A DNA stretch of 8,820 nucleotides from CAZFZQ01 sp964522845 (GTDB lineage: Bacteria > Patescibacteriota > Patescibacteriia > GCA-002772895). Location: NCBI GenBank assembly GCA_964522845.1, contig CAZFZQ010000036.1, positions 1-8,820 of the forward strand, in the 5' to 3' direction. Positions 1 to 5,203 of the stretch are shown one piece after another; the first letter of the stretch is position 1; every line of letters starts with the position of its first letter. The notes under the pieces are model-generated. The model was not told where the DNA came from. It searched no databases and saw nothing but the letters and a program-made list of their open reading frames with translations. The position numbers and the translations under genes were made by a program.

Positions 1-2
1 GG

Positions 3-50
3 TATGAAATTTCTATTTGGCTCTACTATGAAATTATCATTTGGCTACGA
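3..50. repeat. Two imperfect 24-bp direct repeats
   Basis: Two copies sit head to tail at 3-26 and 27-50. Their first 20 bases differ only at three adjacent positions; both begin TATGAAATT and carry ATTTGGCT. Frame 1 stays open from the window edge to a TAA at 97-99, so the repeat could be an 8-residue repeat (MKFLFGST / MKLSFGYD) at the end of a gene entering from the left. Thirty-two open codons is weak evidence, so I do not call a CDS. I see no other gene before the tRNA at 121. Confidence 0.5.
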
Positions 51-68
51 CAAGGCCTTTATAGCATC

Positions 69-97
69 TTTACAAACCGTTTATTTTATGTTAATAT
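69..97 (+). promoter_or_regulatory. Possible sigma70-type promoter for tRNA-Gly
   Basis: TTTACA at 69-74 and TAATAT at 92-97 are separated by 17 bases. This would start transcription near 104, about 17 bases before the tRNA. The -10 matches only four of six consensus bases. CATAAT at 101-106 is an alternative -10 without a good -35. The AT-rich surroundings make chance matches likely. Confidence 0.35.
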
Positions 98-120
98 AAA
101 CATAATGATTTTGCAACTGC

Positions 121-194
121 GCGGGTATCGTATAATGGTATTATCACAGGTTTCCAACCTGTTGACGGGGGTTCGATCCCCCCTACCCGCTCCA
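121..194 (+). tRNA. tRNA-Gly (anticodon UCC)
   Basis: This is a full cloverleaf. The acceptor stem GCGGGTA (121-127) pairs perfectly with TACCCGC (184-190). The anticodon stem ACAGG/CCTGT encloses the loop TTTCCAA with anticodon TCC, and the T-arm is GGGGG TTCGATC CCCCC. The discriminator T and an encoded CCA close the gene at 191-194. The sequence closely resembles other bacterial glycine tRNAs. The anticodon is not UCA, so this is not the UGA-reading glycine tRNA of Gracilibacteria or Absconditabacteria. It is followed at once by a terminator and so looks like a single-gene transcript. Confidence 0.97.
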
Positions 195-196
195 AC

Positions 197-229
197 AAAA
201 AAAGACGGAAAGATCCGCCTTTTTTGTTT
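197..229 (+). terminator. Intrinsic terminator after tRNA-Gly (probably bidirectional)
   Basis: A-rich sequence plus AGACGGA (203-209) pairs with TCCGCCT (214-220) around an AAGA loop and runs into TTTTTTGTTT. One A.C mismatch on this strand becomes a G.U pair on the other, where the structure also ends in a U tract. It could therefore back up the lamin-tail gene's terminator in the convergent direction. Confidence 0.8.
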
Positions 230-232
230 GGA

Positions 233-258
233 TAAAAAATCTCCGCGGGGGCGGAGAT
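233..258 (-). terminator. Intrinsic terminator of the lamin-tail gene
   Basis: On the minus strand, ATCTCCGC and GCGGAGAT form a perfect 8-bp stem with a CCCC loop, followed by a run of T. It starts 25 bases after the stop codon of the lamin-tail gene. Confidence 0.9.
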
Positions 259-282
259 GGTTAGGGCTGTTTCATTTCTTTT

Positions 283-2316
283 TTATTTTTTCTTCCTCCT
301 GATGTAGATGCCGGCCGCGAGCGAACTGACGGCCAGGGTGCTGATTGCATATTGCCATAGCGGCGCCCTTTTGTCCAGAGGCACTGCGGCTGTTTTGGTG
401 ATTTTTATATCATCGGCGCCGCGGGGGAGCAGGCGAAATTCATCTTTGTATTGGCTTACTATACCCGCGATTTGAACACGGTCTTTTTCTTTTAAATTTG
501 AAAAAAGTTTTTGTTTGGTTTTGTCGTAGACCGGAATTTCCTCGCCGTTTGCGCCGAGTATGATTTTCGTATTGGCGATTTGCAGAACCTCGCCTTCTAT
601 TATTATAAGTCGGCCTAAATCGTCTTCGGAAATGCCGTCGGCCGGCGCGGGATCTATTGTATTTCCGCGGGAAATAATTTTAATGCTCGATTGATTTTTC
701 AGTTTTAGCCGCGGTTCGCTGTAATACGTACTCGGTGTTCCGTAGACGGAAATTTTATCGCCAATCTTTAATTCCGGCCAGTCCTTGCTATACATATATA
801 ATTGAAGCCCGTCCACATACATTGTTTGCGTGCTGAAAATATTTGGCGGGATGAGAACGACGCCGGTAACGGAATTTGATTTTGCGGAAGTTTGATTGCC
901 CGCCGCCGCGCTTGTCTGTTGTTCCGTTTTCACACCGATCCACTGCCATTTTTTATTTTGAAAAATATAAATTTCTCCGGCTGGCGCGTTTTCATATTCA
1001 ACCGTGGCGAGCTCATTTTTGTTTTTGTCCAAAATTCGCGCGGTGTCCGCGTCGTTGTTTAATGCCAGGCCGGTTTTGCTGCGGAAAAAAGTCAGGTCGC
1101 CGCCCGCTTTCACGATGGTGCCCGCGGTAATTTTCCACGGCCGGCTGCCGCCTTCGGCATCGTCCAAATAAAGTCCGTTCATATCAATGTCAGAATCGGC
1201 GGCGTTGCGGATCTTTATGTATTCGTTTTCCGTATCGCTATCCGCGGGATTGGGTAAAAGTTCTATAATGGAAATGTAGTTTTTTATATCGTCAGGATTT
1301 TGAATCGGTGTGCCGGTAGCCGAGACACTATTTACAGAATCATCAGCGGTCGCTGGGGATTTTGTAAAGAGGTTTGCGGCGTTTTTTGTCGGCGTGGTGG
1401 AAATTTGATAATTTCCACTTGCGTCGCGGACGATAGACTGCCCTTTTTCCGGTGCTGAAACAACGGCGTTTGCCCAGTCGCCATAGATGAGTTGGGAAAT
1501 GGATTTGCCGCCGGCATCGGAAAGATAAATCGCATCGCCGGGATTATTCAGGCGGTTGTTTGTTTCAATTGTAAAAAATCCATTAGATGCGATTTCTCCG
1601 GTTGGTTCGTAAATAACAGATGAGCCGTCGGAAATTTTCCAGCCGGCCAGCGAGATGGCGTTTGCGGTTGTGTTATAAAGCTCAAGCCATTCTTTTCCGT
1701 CGCTGGGGTTCGACACTACTTCGTTGAAAACTATATCGCCATAATTGGCCAAAACAATATCCTCCCCCTTTGGCAAAGGGGGATTGGGGGGGATTTCCGT
1801 ATTGCTGACATCAACGCCAAAATCATTTTTATTATTATCCGTATCAATAAAATTATTTCTTTTAATGCTTGCGCCGTTTTCGGGATTTACGGCTGGCGCG
1901 GTTTCAAAATCTACGGCTGTGCCGAAGCCGACTTTATCTATAATATTTCCGGAAGCGTCTTTTAAAATTATTGTGTTGTTGTCGGCGAAAGAATATGACG
2001 CGCCGGAATAGCGCGCGTTTGGCGATTCGTTTCCCAGATATCCGGTTTGGTGCGCGATTAAAAATCCGGAGTTCGGCGGAATAATTGTTCCGCTCACAAA
2101 AGATGAAACAAGGTTTGATTCACTGCCGGACGAAGTTTTTTTCGCGAGTTTCCAGCCGGAAATATCAATAGCCGCGCCGGTTGGATTATACAGCCGGACA
2201 AATTCGTCTGTTGCGGTCTGGCCATAGGTTTGGATTTCGGAAATAATAATATGCCCCGTATCGGCGGAAACGGGCAAGGGCGTGAGTAAAAATAAAATAT
2301 AGAAAATTATAAACAT
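283..2316 (-). CDS. Exported, membrane-anchored lamin-tail-domain protein with OB-fold region
   Basis: I read this as a 677-aa protein from ATG at 2316. Residues 1-18 are a classic signal peptide (hydrophobic, ending PVSA). Three lamin-tail (LTD) beta-sandwich modules follow at about 22-156, 194-306 and 348-446; each has the I-x-E-I/V start, the EF/EW/EY-x-x-L/I-x-N strand and, in the first two, a GWK motif. Residues 481-556 and 566-638 look like two OB-type folds (GDKISVYG; KDRVQIAG). A helix at about 652-672 followed by RRKKK anchors the C-terminus; no LPxTG sortase motif is visible. The frame can be extended to a TTG at 2418, but that adds a repeat-encoded peptide in front of the signal sequence and lies at or before the predicted transcription start, so I reject it. 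The site before the ATG has only a weak Shine-Dalgarno. LTD-OB proteins are common in CPR genomes; a role in surface or extracellular nucleic-acid binding is inference. Residues about 178-184 (NPPLPKG) come from an inserted palindromic repeat. Confidence 0.88.
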   Translation of the reverse strand: MFIIFYILFLLTPLPVSADTGHIIISEIQTYGQTATDEFVRLYNPTGAAIDISGWKLAKKTSSGSESNLVSSFVSGTIIPPNSGFLIAHQTGYLGNESPNARYSGASYSFADNNTIILKDASGNIIDKVGFGTAVDFETAPAVNPENGASIKRNNFIDTDNNKNDFGVDVSNTEIPPNPPLPKGEDIVLANYGDIVFNEVVSNPSDGKEWLELYNTTANAISLAGWKISDGSSVIYEPTGEIASNGFFTIETNNRLNNPGDAIYLSDAGGKSISQLIYGDWANAVVSAPEKGQSIVRDASGNYQISTTPTKNAANLFTKSPATADDSVNSVSATGTPIQNPDDIKNYISIIELLPNPADSDTENEYIKIRNAADSDIDMNGLYLDDAEGGSRPWKITAGTIVKAGGDLTFFRSKTGLALNNDADTARILDKNKNELATVEYENAPAGEIYIFQNKKWQWIGVKTEQQTSAAAGNQTSAKSNSVTGVVLIPPNIFSTQTMYVDGLQLYMYSKDWPELKIGDKISVYGTPSTYYSEPRLKLKNQSSIKIISRGNTIDPAPADGISEDDLGRLIIIEGEVLQIANTKIILGANGEEIPVYDKTKQKLFSNLKEKDRVQIAGIVSQYKDEFRLLPRGADDIKITKTAAVPLDKRAPLWQYAISTLAVSSLAAGIYIRRKKK
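1763..1796. repeat. Palindromic repeat inserted in frame in the lamin-tail gene
   Basis: TCCCCCTTT (1763-1771) and AAAGGGGGA (1775-1783) form a perfect inverted repeat with a GGC centre, followed by a second G-run (1786-1792). This looks like the C/G-rich palindromes dispersed through many CPR genomes. In the gene it is read as PPNPPLPKGE and falls exactly in the linker between the first and second lamin-tail domains, so the reading frame is kept and no fold is broken. Confidence 0.75.
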
Positions 2317-2325
2317 ATCTTTTGT

Positions 2326-2401
2326 GTCATTGCGAGGAGTCCGCGACGAAGCAATCTCATGAATACGGGATTGCCACGCCCTCGGAAGGGCTCGCAATGA
2401 C
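2326..2401. repeat. REP-like palindromic element (GTCATTGCGAG family)
   Basis: Outer arms GTCATTGCGAG (2326-2336) and CTCGCAATGAC (2391-2401) are exact reverse complements. Inside are GCAATC/GATTGC and the hairpin GCCCT-CGGA-AGGGC. I recognise this as the widespread GTCATTGCGAG-type REP seen between genes in many bacteria. It sits 9 bases upstream of the chosen lamin-tail start codon, inside the predicted mRNA leader of that gene. Confidence 0.85.
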
Positions 2402-2421
2402 CAGCGTACTTCCTTCAAAAC

Positions 2422-2450
2422 ATCTTAACAAACTTAATTATCATTGACAA
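2422..2450 (-). promoter_or_regulatory. Predicted promoter of the lamin-tail gene
   Basis: On the minus strand TTGTCA (2450-2445) and TAAGAT (2427-2422) are separated by 17 bases. Transcription would start near 2415, giving a leader of about 100 nt that contains the REP palindrome. The -35 is the same DNA as the -35 of the divergent tRNA-Leu promoter read from the other strand. Confidence 0.45.
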
Positions 2451-2472
2451 AAGTGAATTTTTGTGCTATATT
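2444..2472 (+). promoter_or_regulatory. Sigma70-type promoter of tRNA-Leu
   Basis: A perfect TTGACA (2444-2449), a 17-base spacer and TATATT (2467-2472), with TGTGC just before the -10. The expected start is about 2479, leaving almost no 5' leader on the tRNA, which begins at 2481. Confidence 0.85.
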
Positions 2473-2480
2473 TTTACCAT

Positions 2481-2562
2481 GCCCAGGTGGCGAAGTTGGT
2501 ATACGCGCCAGTTTTAGGAACTGGTGAGGCAACTCATGAGGGTTCGAATCCCTCCCTGGGCA
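2481..2562 (+). tRNA. tRNA-Leu (anticodon UAG)
   Basis: The acceptor stem GCCCAGG pairs with CCTGGGC (2555-2561). The anticodon stem CCAGT/ACTGG encloses loop TTTAGGA with anticodon TAG at 2515-2517. A long variable arm (TGAG-GCAA-CTCA) marks a class II tRNA, and the T-arm is GAGGG TTCGAAT CCCTC. The discriminator A (2562) is followed by AAT, so CCA is not encoded and must be added by a nucleotidyltransferase, unlike the tRNA-Gly in this window. It decodes CUN leucine codons. Confidence 0.97.
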
Positions 2563-2599
2563 AATAAAAAAACAGGATTTTATTCCCGTTTTTTTATTT
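2562..2599 (+). terminator. Intrinsic terminator after tRNA-Leu
   Basis: A 16-base arm (2562-2577) pairs with 2584-2599 around a 6-base loop with a single A.C mismatch. The 3' arm contains seven consecutive T. It overlaps the upstream TTG that could otherwise extend the ddl frame, which supports the later ATG as the ddl start. Confidence 0.8.
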
Positions 2600-2633
2600 G
2601 AAAAAATATAGAAATAAAGTACTATGGTTATAT

Positions 2634-3623
2634 ATGGAAAACAAAAAATTGAACGTTTTGGTTTTGTCCGGAGGACCATCACCGGAGCACGAAGTGTCTT
2701 TAAATACCGGAAAGGTCATCGCTGCCGCGTTGGATAGAAATAAATATAATGTGGAATGTTTAATTTTGCCTAAAGCCGGGATTATTTTTTCTGATATTAA
2801 TTTAAAAAATATTGATGTCGTTTTTGTTGCCATGCACGGAAAGTTTGGCGAGGATGGCACGATTCAGGGATTTTTGGAATTGGCAGGAATTCCGTATACC
2901 GGTTCGGGCGTGCTTGCTTCCGCTCTAGCAATGGATAAGGGAAAATCCGCAGAACTTTTTTCTTTTCATGGTTTGCAAGTGCCGAAATGTTTTTCTTTTT
3001 CAAAAAATGATTGGGAAACAGGCAGAAAAGAAATTATTAAAAAAATCCCCCACCTAACCTCCCCCTTGGAGTACCAAGAGGGAGGAAAAACGCCGGCGCC
3101 GTTGGTGATAAAACCTCAAACTTGCGGTTCGAGTGTTGGCATTAGTATTGTTAAAAAAATTGATGATTTGGATAGAGCGATAAAGTTCGCTTTTGATTAT
3201 GACAAAAATATTATGGTGCAAGAATATATTTCCGGCACGGAAGTTACGTGCGCGATCTTAGATGAAGGAAATGGCGCGCTGTTGGCTTTGCCACCGACGC
3301 AGATCATTCCGAAGACGGCCGAGTTTTTTGATTACGAGGCAAAGTACACAACCGGCGCCACGGAGGAAATTACGCCGCCGCGTTTGTCCGCGGAAATTAT
3401 TAAAAAAATTCAAGACAATGCTCTTTTGGCGCATAAAGTTTTGGGTTGCGCCGGAATGTCGCGGACTGATATGATTATTCGCGGGGACGATATTTTTATT
3501 TTGGAAACCAACACTATCCCGGGAATGACGGAAACAAGTTTGTATCCGCAAGCCGCTAAGGCGATTGGTTTGTCTTTCGCGGATTTATTGGATAAAATAA
3601 TAAGAGCAGCAAAAAAAATATGA
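2634..3623 (+). CDS. ddl: D-alanine--D-alanine ligase
   Basis: A 329-aa ATP-grasp ligase that joins two D-alanines for the peptidoglycan stem peptide in the cytoplasm. Family motifs appear in order: GGPSPEHEVS (residues 13-22, catalytic-type Glu20), HGKFGEDGTIQG (68-79), IPYTGSGV..SA..MDK (86-102), VIKPQTCGSSVGIS (158-171, nucleotide-binding Lys160), DYEAKY with Tyr238 in the omega-loop position typical of D-Ala-D-Ala rather than D-Ala-D-Lac enzymes, MSRTD (275-279) and LETNTIPGMTETSL (290-303). Length is close to the usual 300-350 aa. Residues about 138-152 are a repeat-derived insertion directly before the VIKP strand. I start at ATG 2634; no Shine-Dalgarno is visible. TTGAAA (2598) -16- TACTAT (2620) could start transcription almost at the ATG, so the message may be leaderless. 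The TGA stop overlaps the ATG of a 28-codon remnant. Confidence 0.95.
   Translation: MENKKLNVLVLSGGPSPEHEVSLNTGKVIAAALDRNKYNVECLILPKAGIIFSDINLKNIDVVFVAMHGKFGEDGTIQGFLELAGIPYTGSGVLASALAMDKGKSAELFSFHGLQVPKCFSFSKNDWETGRKEIIKKIPHLTSPLEYQEGGKTPAPLVIKPQTCGSSVGISIVKKIDDLDRAIKFAFDYDKNIMVQEYISGTEVTCAILDEGNGALLALPPTQIIPKTAEFFDYEAKYTTGATEEITPPRLSAEIIKKIQDNALLAHKVLGCAGMSRTDMIIRGDDIFILETNTIPGMTETSLYPQAAKAIGLSFADLLDKIIRAAKKI
3046..3086. repeat. Palindromic repeat inserted in frame in ddl
   Basis: CCTCCCCCTTGG (3058-3069) pairs with CCAAGAGGGAGG (3074-3085) with 11 of 12 bases matching around a 4-base centre, preceded by another C-run (3047-3051). It is translated as PHLTSPLEYQEGG. It resembles the dispersed CCTCCCCTTGG-type palindromes found between genes in related genomes. 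The insertion lies in a loop between a helix (KEIIKKI) and the nucleotide-binding strand PLVIKP. Confidence 0.75.
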
Positions 3624-3706
3624 CAAAACAACCAATTCGCTTATCGCCCACATCGGGATTAAATTTGTATAATGGTTGTCCCCAAATGTTTTTGGATGCA
3701 ATATAA
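3620..3706 (+). pseudogene. 28-codon N-terminal stump resembling a PD-(D/E)XK nuclease
   Basis: ATG overlaps the ddl stop (ATGA). The short frame reads MTKQPIRLSPTSG, LNLYNGCPQMF, LDAI and then TAA. The pattern RLSPTS.LNLY..CP..F is how many PDDEXK_1/Cas4-RecB-like nucleases begin (S-x-S/T-x-L-x-L-Y-x-x-CP-x-x-F). No catalytic region follows: the remaining 60 or so bases up to the terminator hold only an unrelated short frame. I read it as the retained start of a lost gene once translationally coupled to ddl. A genuine microprotein or a chance match cannot be excluded. Confidence 0.4.
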
Positions 3707-3770
3707 TAAAAATTTTCACCGGCGGCGTTGGGGCTTGATGTCAGCTGGTTTCGAAACAAACATAGATAAA

Positions 3771-3804
3771 ATAAAAAAGCGGTTCGTTAACCGCTTATTT
3801 TTTT
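3771..3804. terminator. Bidirectional terminator between convergent ddl and kinase-like genes
   Basis: AAGCGGTT (3777-3784) and AACCGCTT (3789-3796) form a perfect 8-bp stem with loop CGTT, flanked by A-rich sequence on the left and ATTTTTTTT on the right, so it works on both strands. The kinase-like gene's TAA (3787-3789) lies in the loop, so the hairpin overlaps the end of that coding region. Confidence 0.9.
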
Positions 3805-4506
3805 GACCAGAATATCCAGAATTTTATTGATCATCTGTTCCACCATTTCGTATTCTTGCAAACTGGTCGTATCAATCAGCTCAAGTTGCTTATATTTCGG
3901 AGAAAGAACTTTGAAGGCCTCTCGGTATCGGTTCACGAGAGTGGCAATAGTTTTTGGGTTGCTGGCAAAGGCTTCTTTGTCGGTAAGAGACAGGCGCATT
4001 TCGCGCTCCATGGCTTCTTTGGCATCGCAAACCATAAAGAACGCGGCATCCATAGAGTCCGTCCAGAGATCGGATAGGAAAAATGATTGAGCCAGCTTGC
4101 ACGCTTCCTCGGTCAACTGCCCTCTTTCTTTATGAAAAATCATCCAGCAATAGACATCAAAGATGCCTCGGTCAAAGATAACCACGTCATAAGCGTGCCC
4201 GTGGCTTAAGTCCAGAAGAAGATTCAGGGCGTATGTTCCGGTGCGGATATTGTAGACAGGCGTGGAGCGTTCAATGTGCCGCACCGCCTCTGCTCCTTCT
4301 TGCGGGCAAAAAACGCGCAGTCCGTGACGGCGCAAAAATTTATCAAGCTCGACGATGATAGTGGTTTTTCCCGAAGAAGGCGAGCCGGCGAATTCTATGA
4401 AAAAAGGTCTCGGAAGAGAGGTTTCGCCATATCGGTTTGGATGCCCCAGATAATTCAAAAGCAGTTTAGTTTGTTCAGAAAAAACTTTTTCTTTTTCTTG
4501 AGACAT
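3787..4506 (-). CDS. P-loop nucleoside/nucleotide-kinase-like protein
   Basis: A 239-aa cytoplasmic NTPase. Strand-Walker A is IEFAGSPSSGKTT (37-49, Lys47, Thr48). VVIFDRGIFD (108-117) matches the DRG/DRS motif that follows the second core strand in deoxynucleoside and thymidylate kinases. An Arg-containing stretch (EREMR, 167-171) lies where a lid would be expected, and VCDA (159-162) looks like the next core strand. The first 30 residues are a non-conserved extension. I cannot assign a substrate; deoxynucleoside kinase, dTMP-kinase-like or another small-molecule kinase are all possible. The start is firm: AAGGAG (4518-4513) lies 6 bases before ATG 4506. It is divergent from the HAD gene (85-base gap) and convergent with ddl. 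Confidence 0.7.
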   Translation of the reverse strand: MSQEKEKVFSEQTKLLLNYLGHPNRYGETSLPRPFFIEFAGSPSSGKTTIIVELDKFLRRHGLRVFCPQEGAEAVRHIERSTPVYNIRTGTYALNLLLDLSHGHAYDVVIFDRGIFDVYCWMIFHKERGQLTEEACKLAQSFFLSDLWTDSMDAAFFMVCDAKEAMEREMRLSLTDKEAFASNPKTIATLVNRYREAFKVLSPKYKQLELIDTTSLQEYEMVEQMINKILDILVKKISG

Positions 4507-4591
4507 CGGCTTCTCCTTTGCCGGTTGAAATCGTCAAAGAACTGTGATACTTTTTATATGTTAGCAAGCATTTAAAATAACGGCAAATGAT

Positions 4592-5167
4592 ATGCCTGTG
4601 GATAAAAAACAAATCATCGGGTTTGATTTAGACGGGGTGATTATTGACCATAGTTTCCTCAAATGTTCGCTCTCGGCGCAGTTTAATATAATTCTAAAAC
4701 CGGAGCAGACGGCTTCGATAATATTCAACCGGGTTGTGCCGCCGGATATTTTAAAAAAAGTAAGCCACTCCATATATAATGATCTGGAAATTTCTTTGCG
4801 CGCTTCTTTGATGCCAGGCGCGGCCGAAGGATTAGCCCGCGTGAAGGCCAGCGGTCTGCCGTTTTTTTTAATATCCAGAAGAAGCGATGGATTGCTGGCT
4901 TTAAAACTTTTGAAAAAATTAAATTTATTTCCGGAGATATTCAACAATGACAATACTTTTTTTGTGGCCACTGATGAAGAAAAAGATGTGGAAGCGCGAA
5001 AATTGGGCATCACGCATTACATAGATGATAAGATTTCCGTTTTGGACAAACTCGCAAGCGTGGAAAATAAATTTTTGTTTGACCAATTTAATATTTTTCC
5101 GGATGCGCAGTATGACAGGGCAAGCTCCTGGCAAGAACTGCTTAATTTTTTTAATGATTTTTTATAA
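4592..5167 (+). CDS. HAD-superfamily phosphatase-like protein
   Basis: A 191-aa haloacid-dehalogenase fold protein. Motif I is GFDLDGVIID (10-19) with nucleophile Asp12 and acid Asp14. Motif II is LISRRS (93-98, Ser95), motif III is probably Lys131, and motif IV is YIDDK (143-147, Asp145/Asp146). A helical stretch between motifs I and II (about 25-75) fits a small C1 cap. The layout resembles 5'(3')-deoxyribonucleotidase-like and other small-metabolite HAD phosphatases; the substrate is not predictable. There is no clear Shine-Dalgarno before ATG 4592. A possible extended -10 (TGT-GATACT, 4543-4551) with TTGAAA at 4525 could drive it. A terminator-like hairpin follows directly. Confidence 0.75.
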   Translation: MPVDKKQIIGFDLDGVIIDHSFLKCSLSAQFNIILKPEQTASIIFNRVVPPDILKKVSHSIYNDLEISLRASLMPGAAEGLARVKASGLPFFLISRRSDGLLALKLLKKLNLFPEIFNNDNTFFVATDEEKDVEARKLGITHYIDDKISVLDKLASVENKFLFDQFNIFPDAQYDRASSWQELLNFFNDFL

Positions 5168-5169
5168 AT

Positions 5170-5199
5170 ATAAAAAAGCCCCTTTTTTTGAGGGGCTTT
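5170..5199. terminator. Intrinsic terminator, mainly for the minus-strand phosphoesterase
   Basis: AAAGCCCCT (5175-5183) and AGGGGCTTT (5191-5199) form a perfect 9-bp stem. On the minus strand it is followed by TTTATATTT and sits just after the phosphoesterase stop. On the plus strand the downstream side is not T-rich, so termination of the HAD gene would be weaker. Confidence 0.8.
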
Positions 5200-5203
5200 G
5201 CGG

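Noticed and set aside
283..400. Sortase-anchored C-terminus
   Set aside because: A membrane helix and basic tail are present, but there is no LPxTG-like motif before them.
2317..2418. TTG-initiated N-terminal extension of the lamin-tail protein
   Set aside because: It translates the REP palindrome, hides the signal peptide and starts at or before the predicted transcription start.
2634..3623. VanA-type D-Ala-D-Lac ligase
   Set aside because: The omega-loop reads EAKY with tyrosine, as in ordinary Ddl enzymes, and no vanH or vanX neighbours are present.
4561..5013. Minus-strand 150-aa frame opposite the HAD gene
   Set aside because: The plus strand carries all HAD motifs; the antisense frame has no family features.
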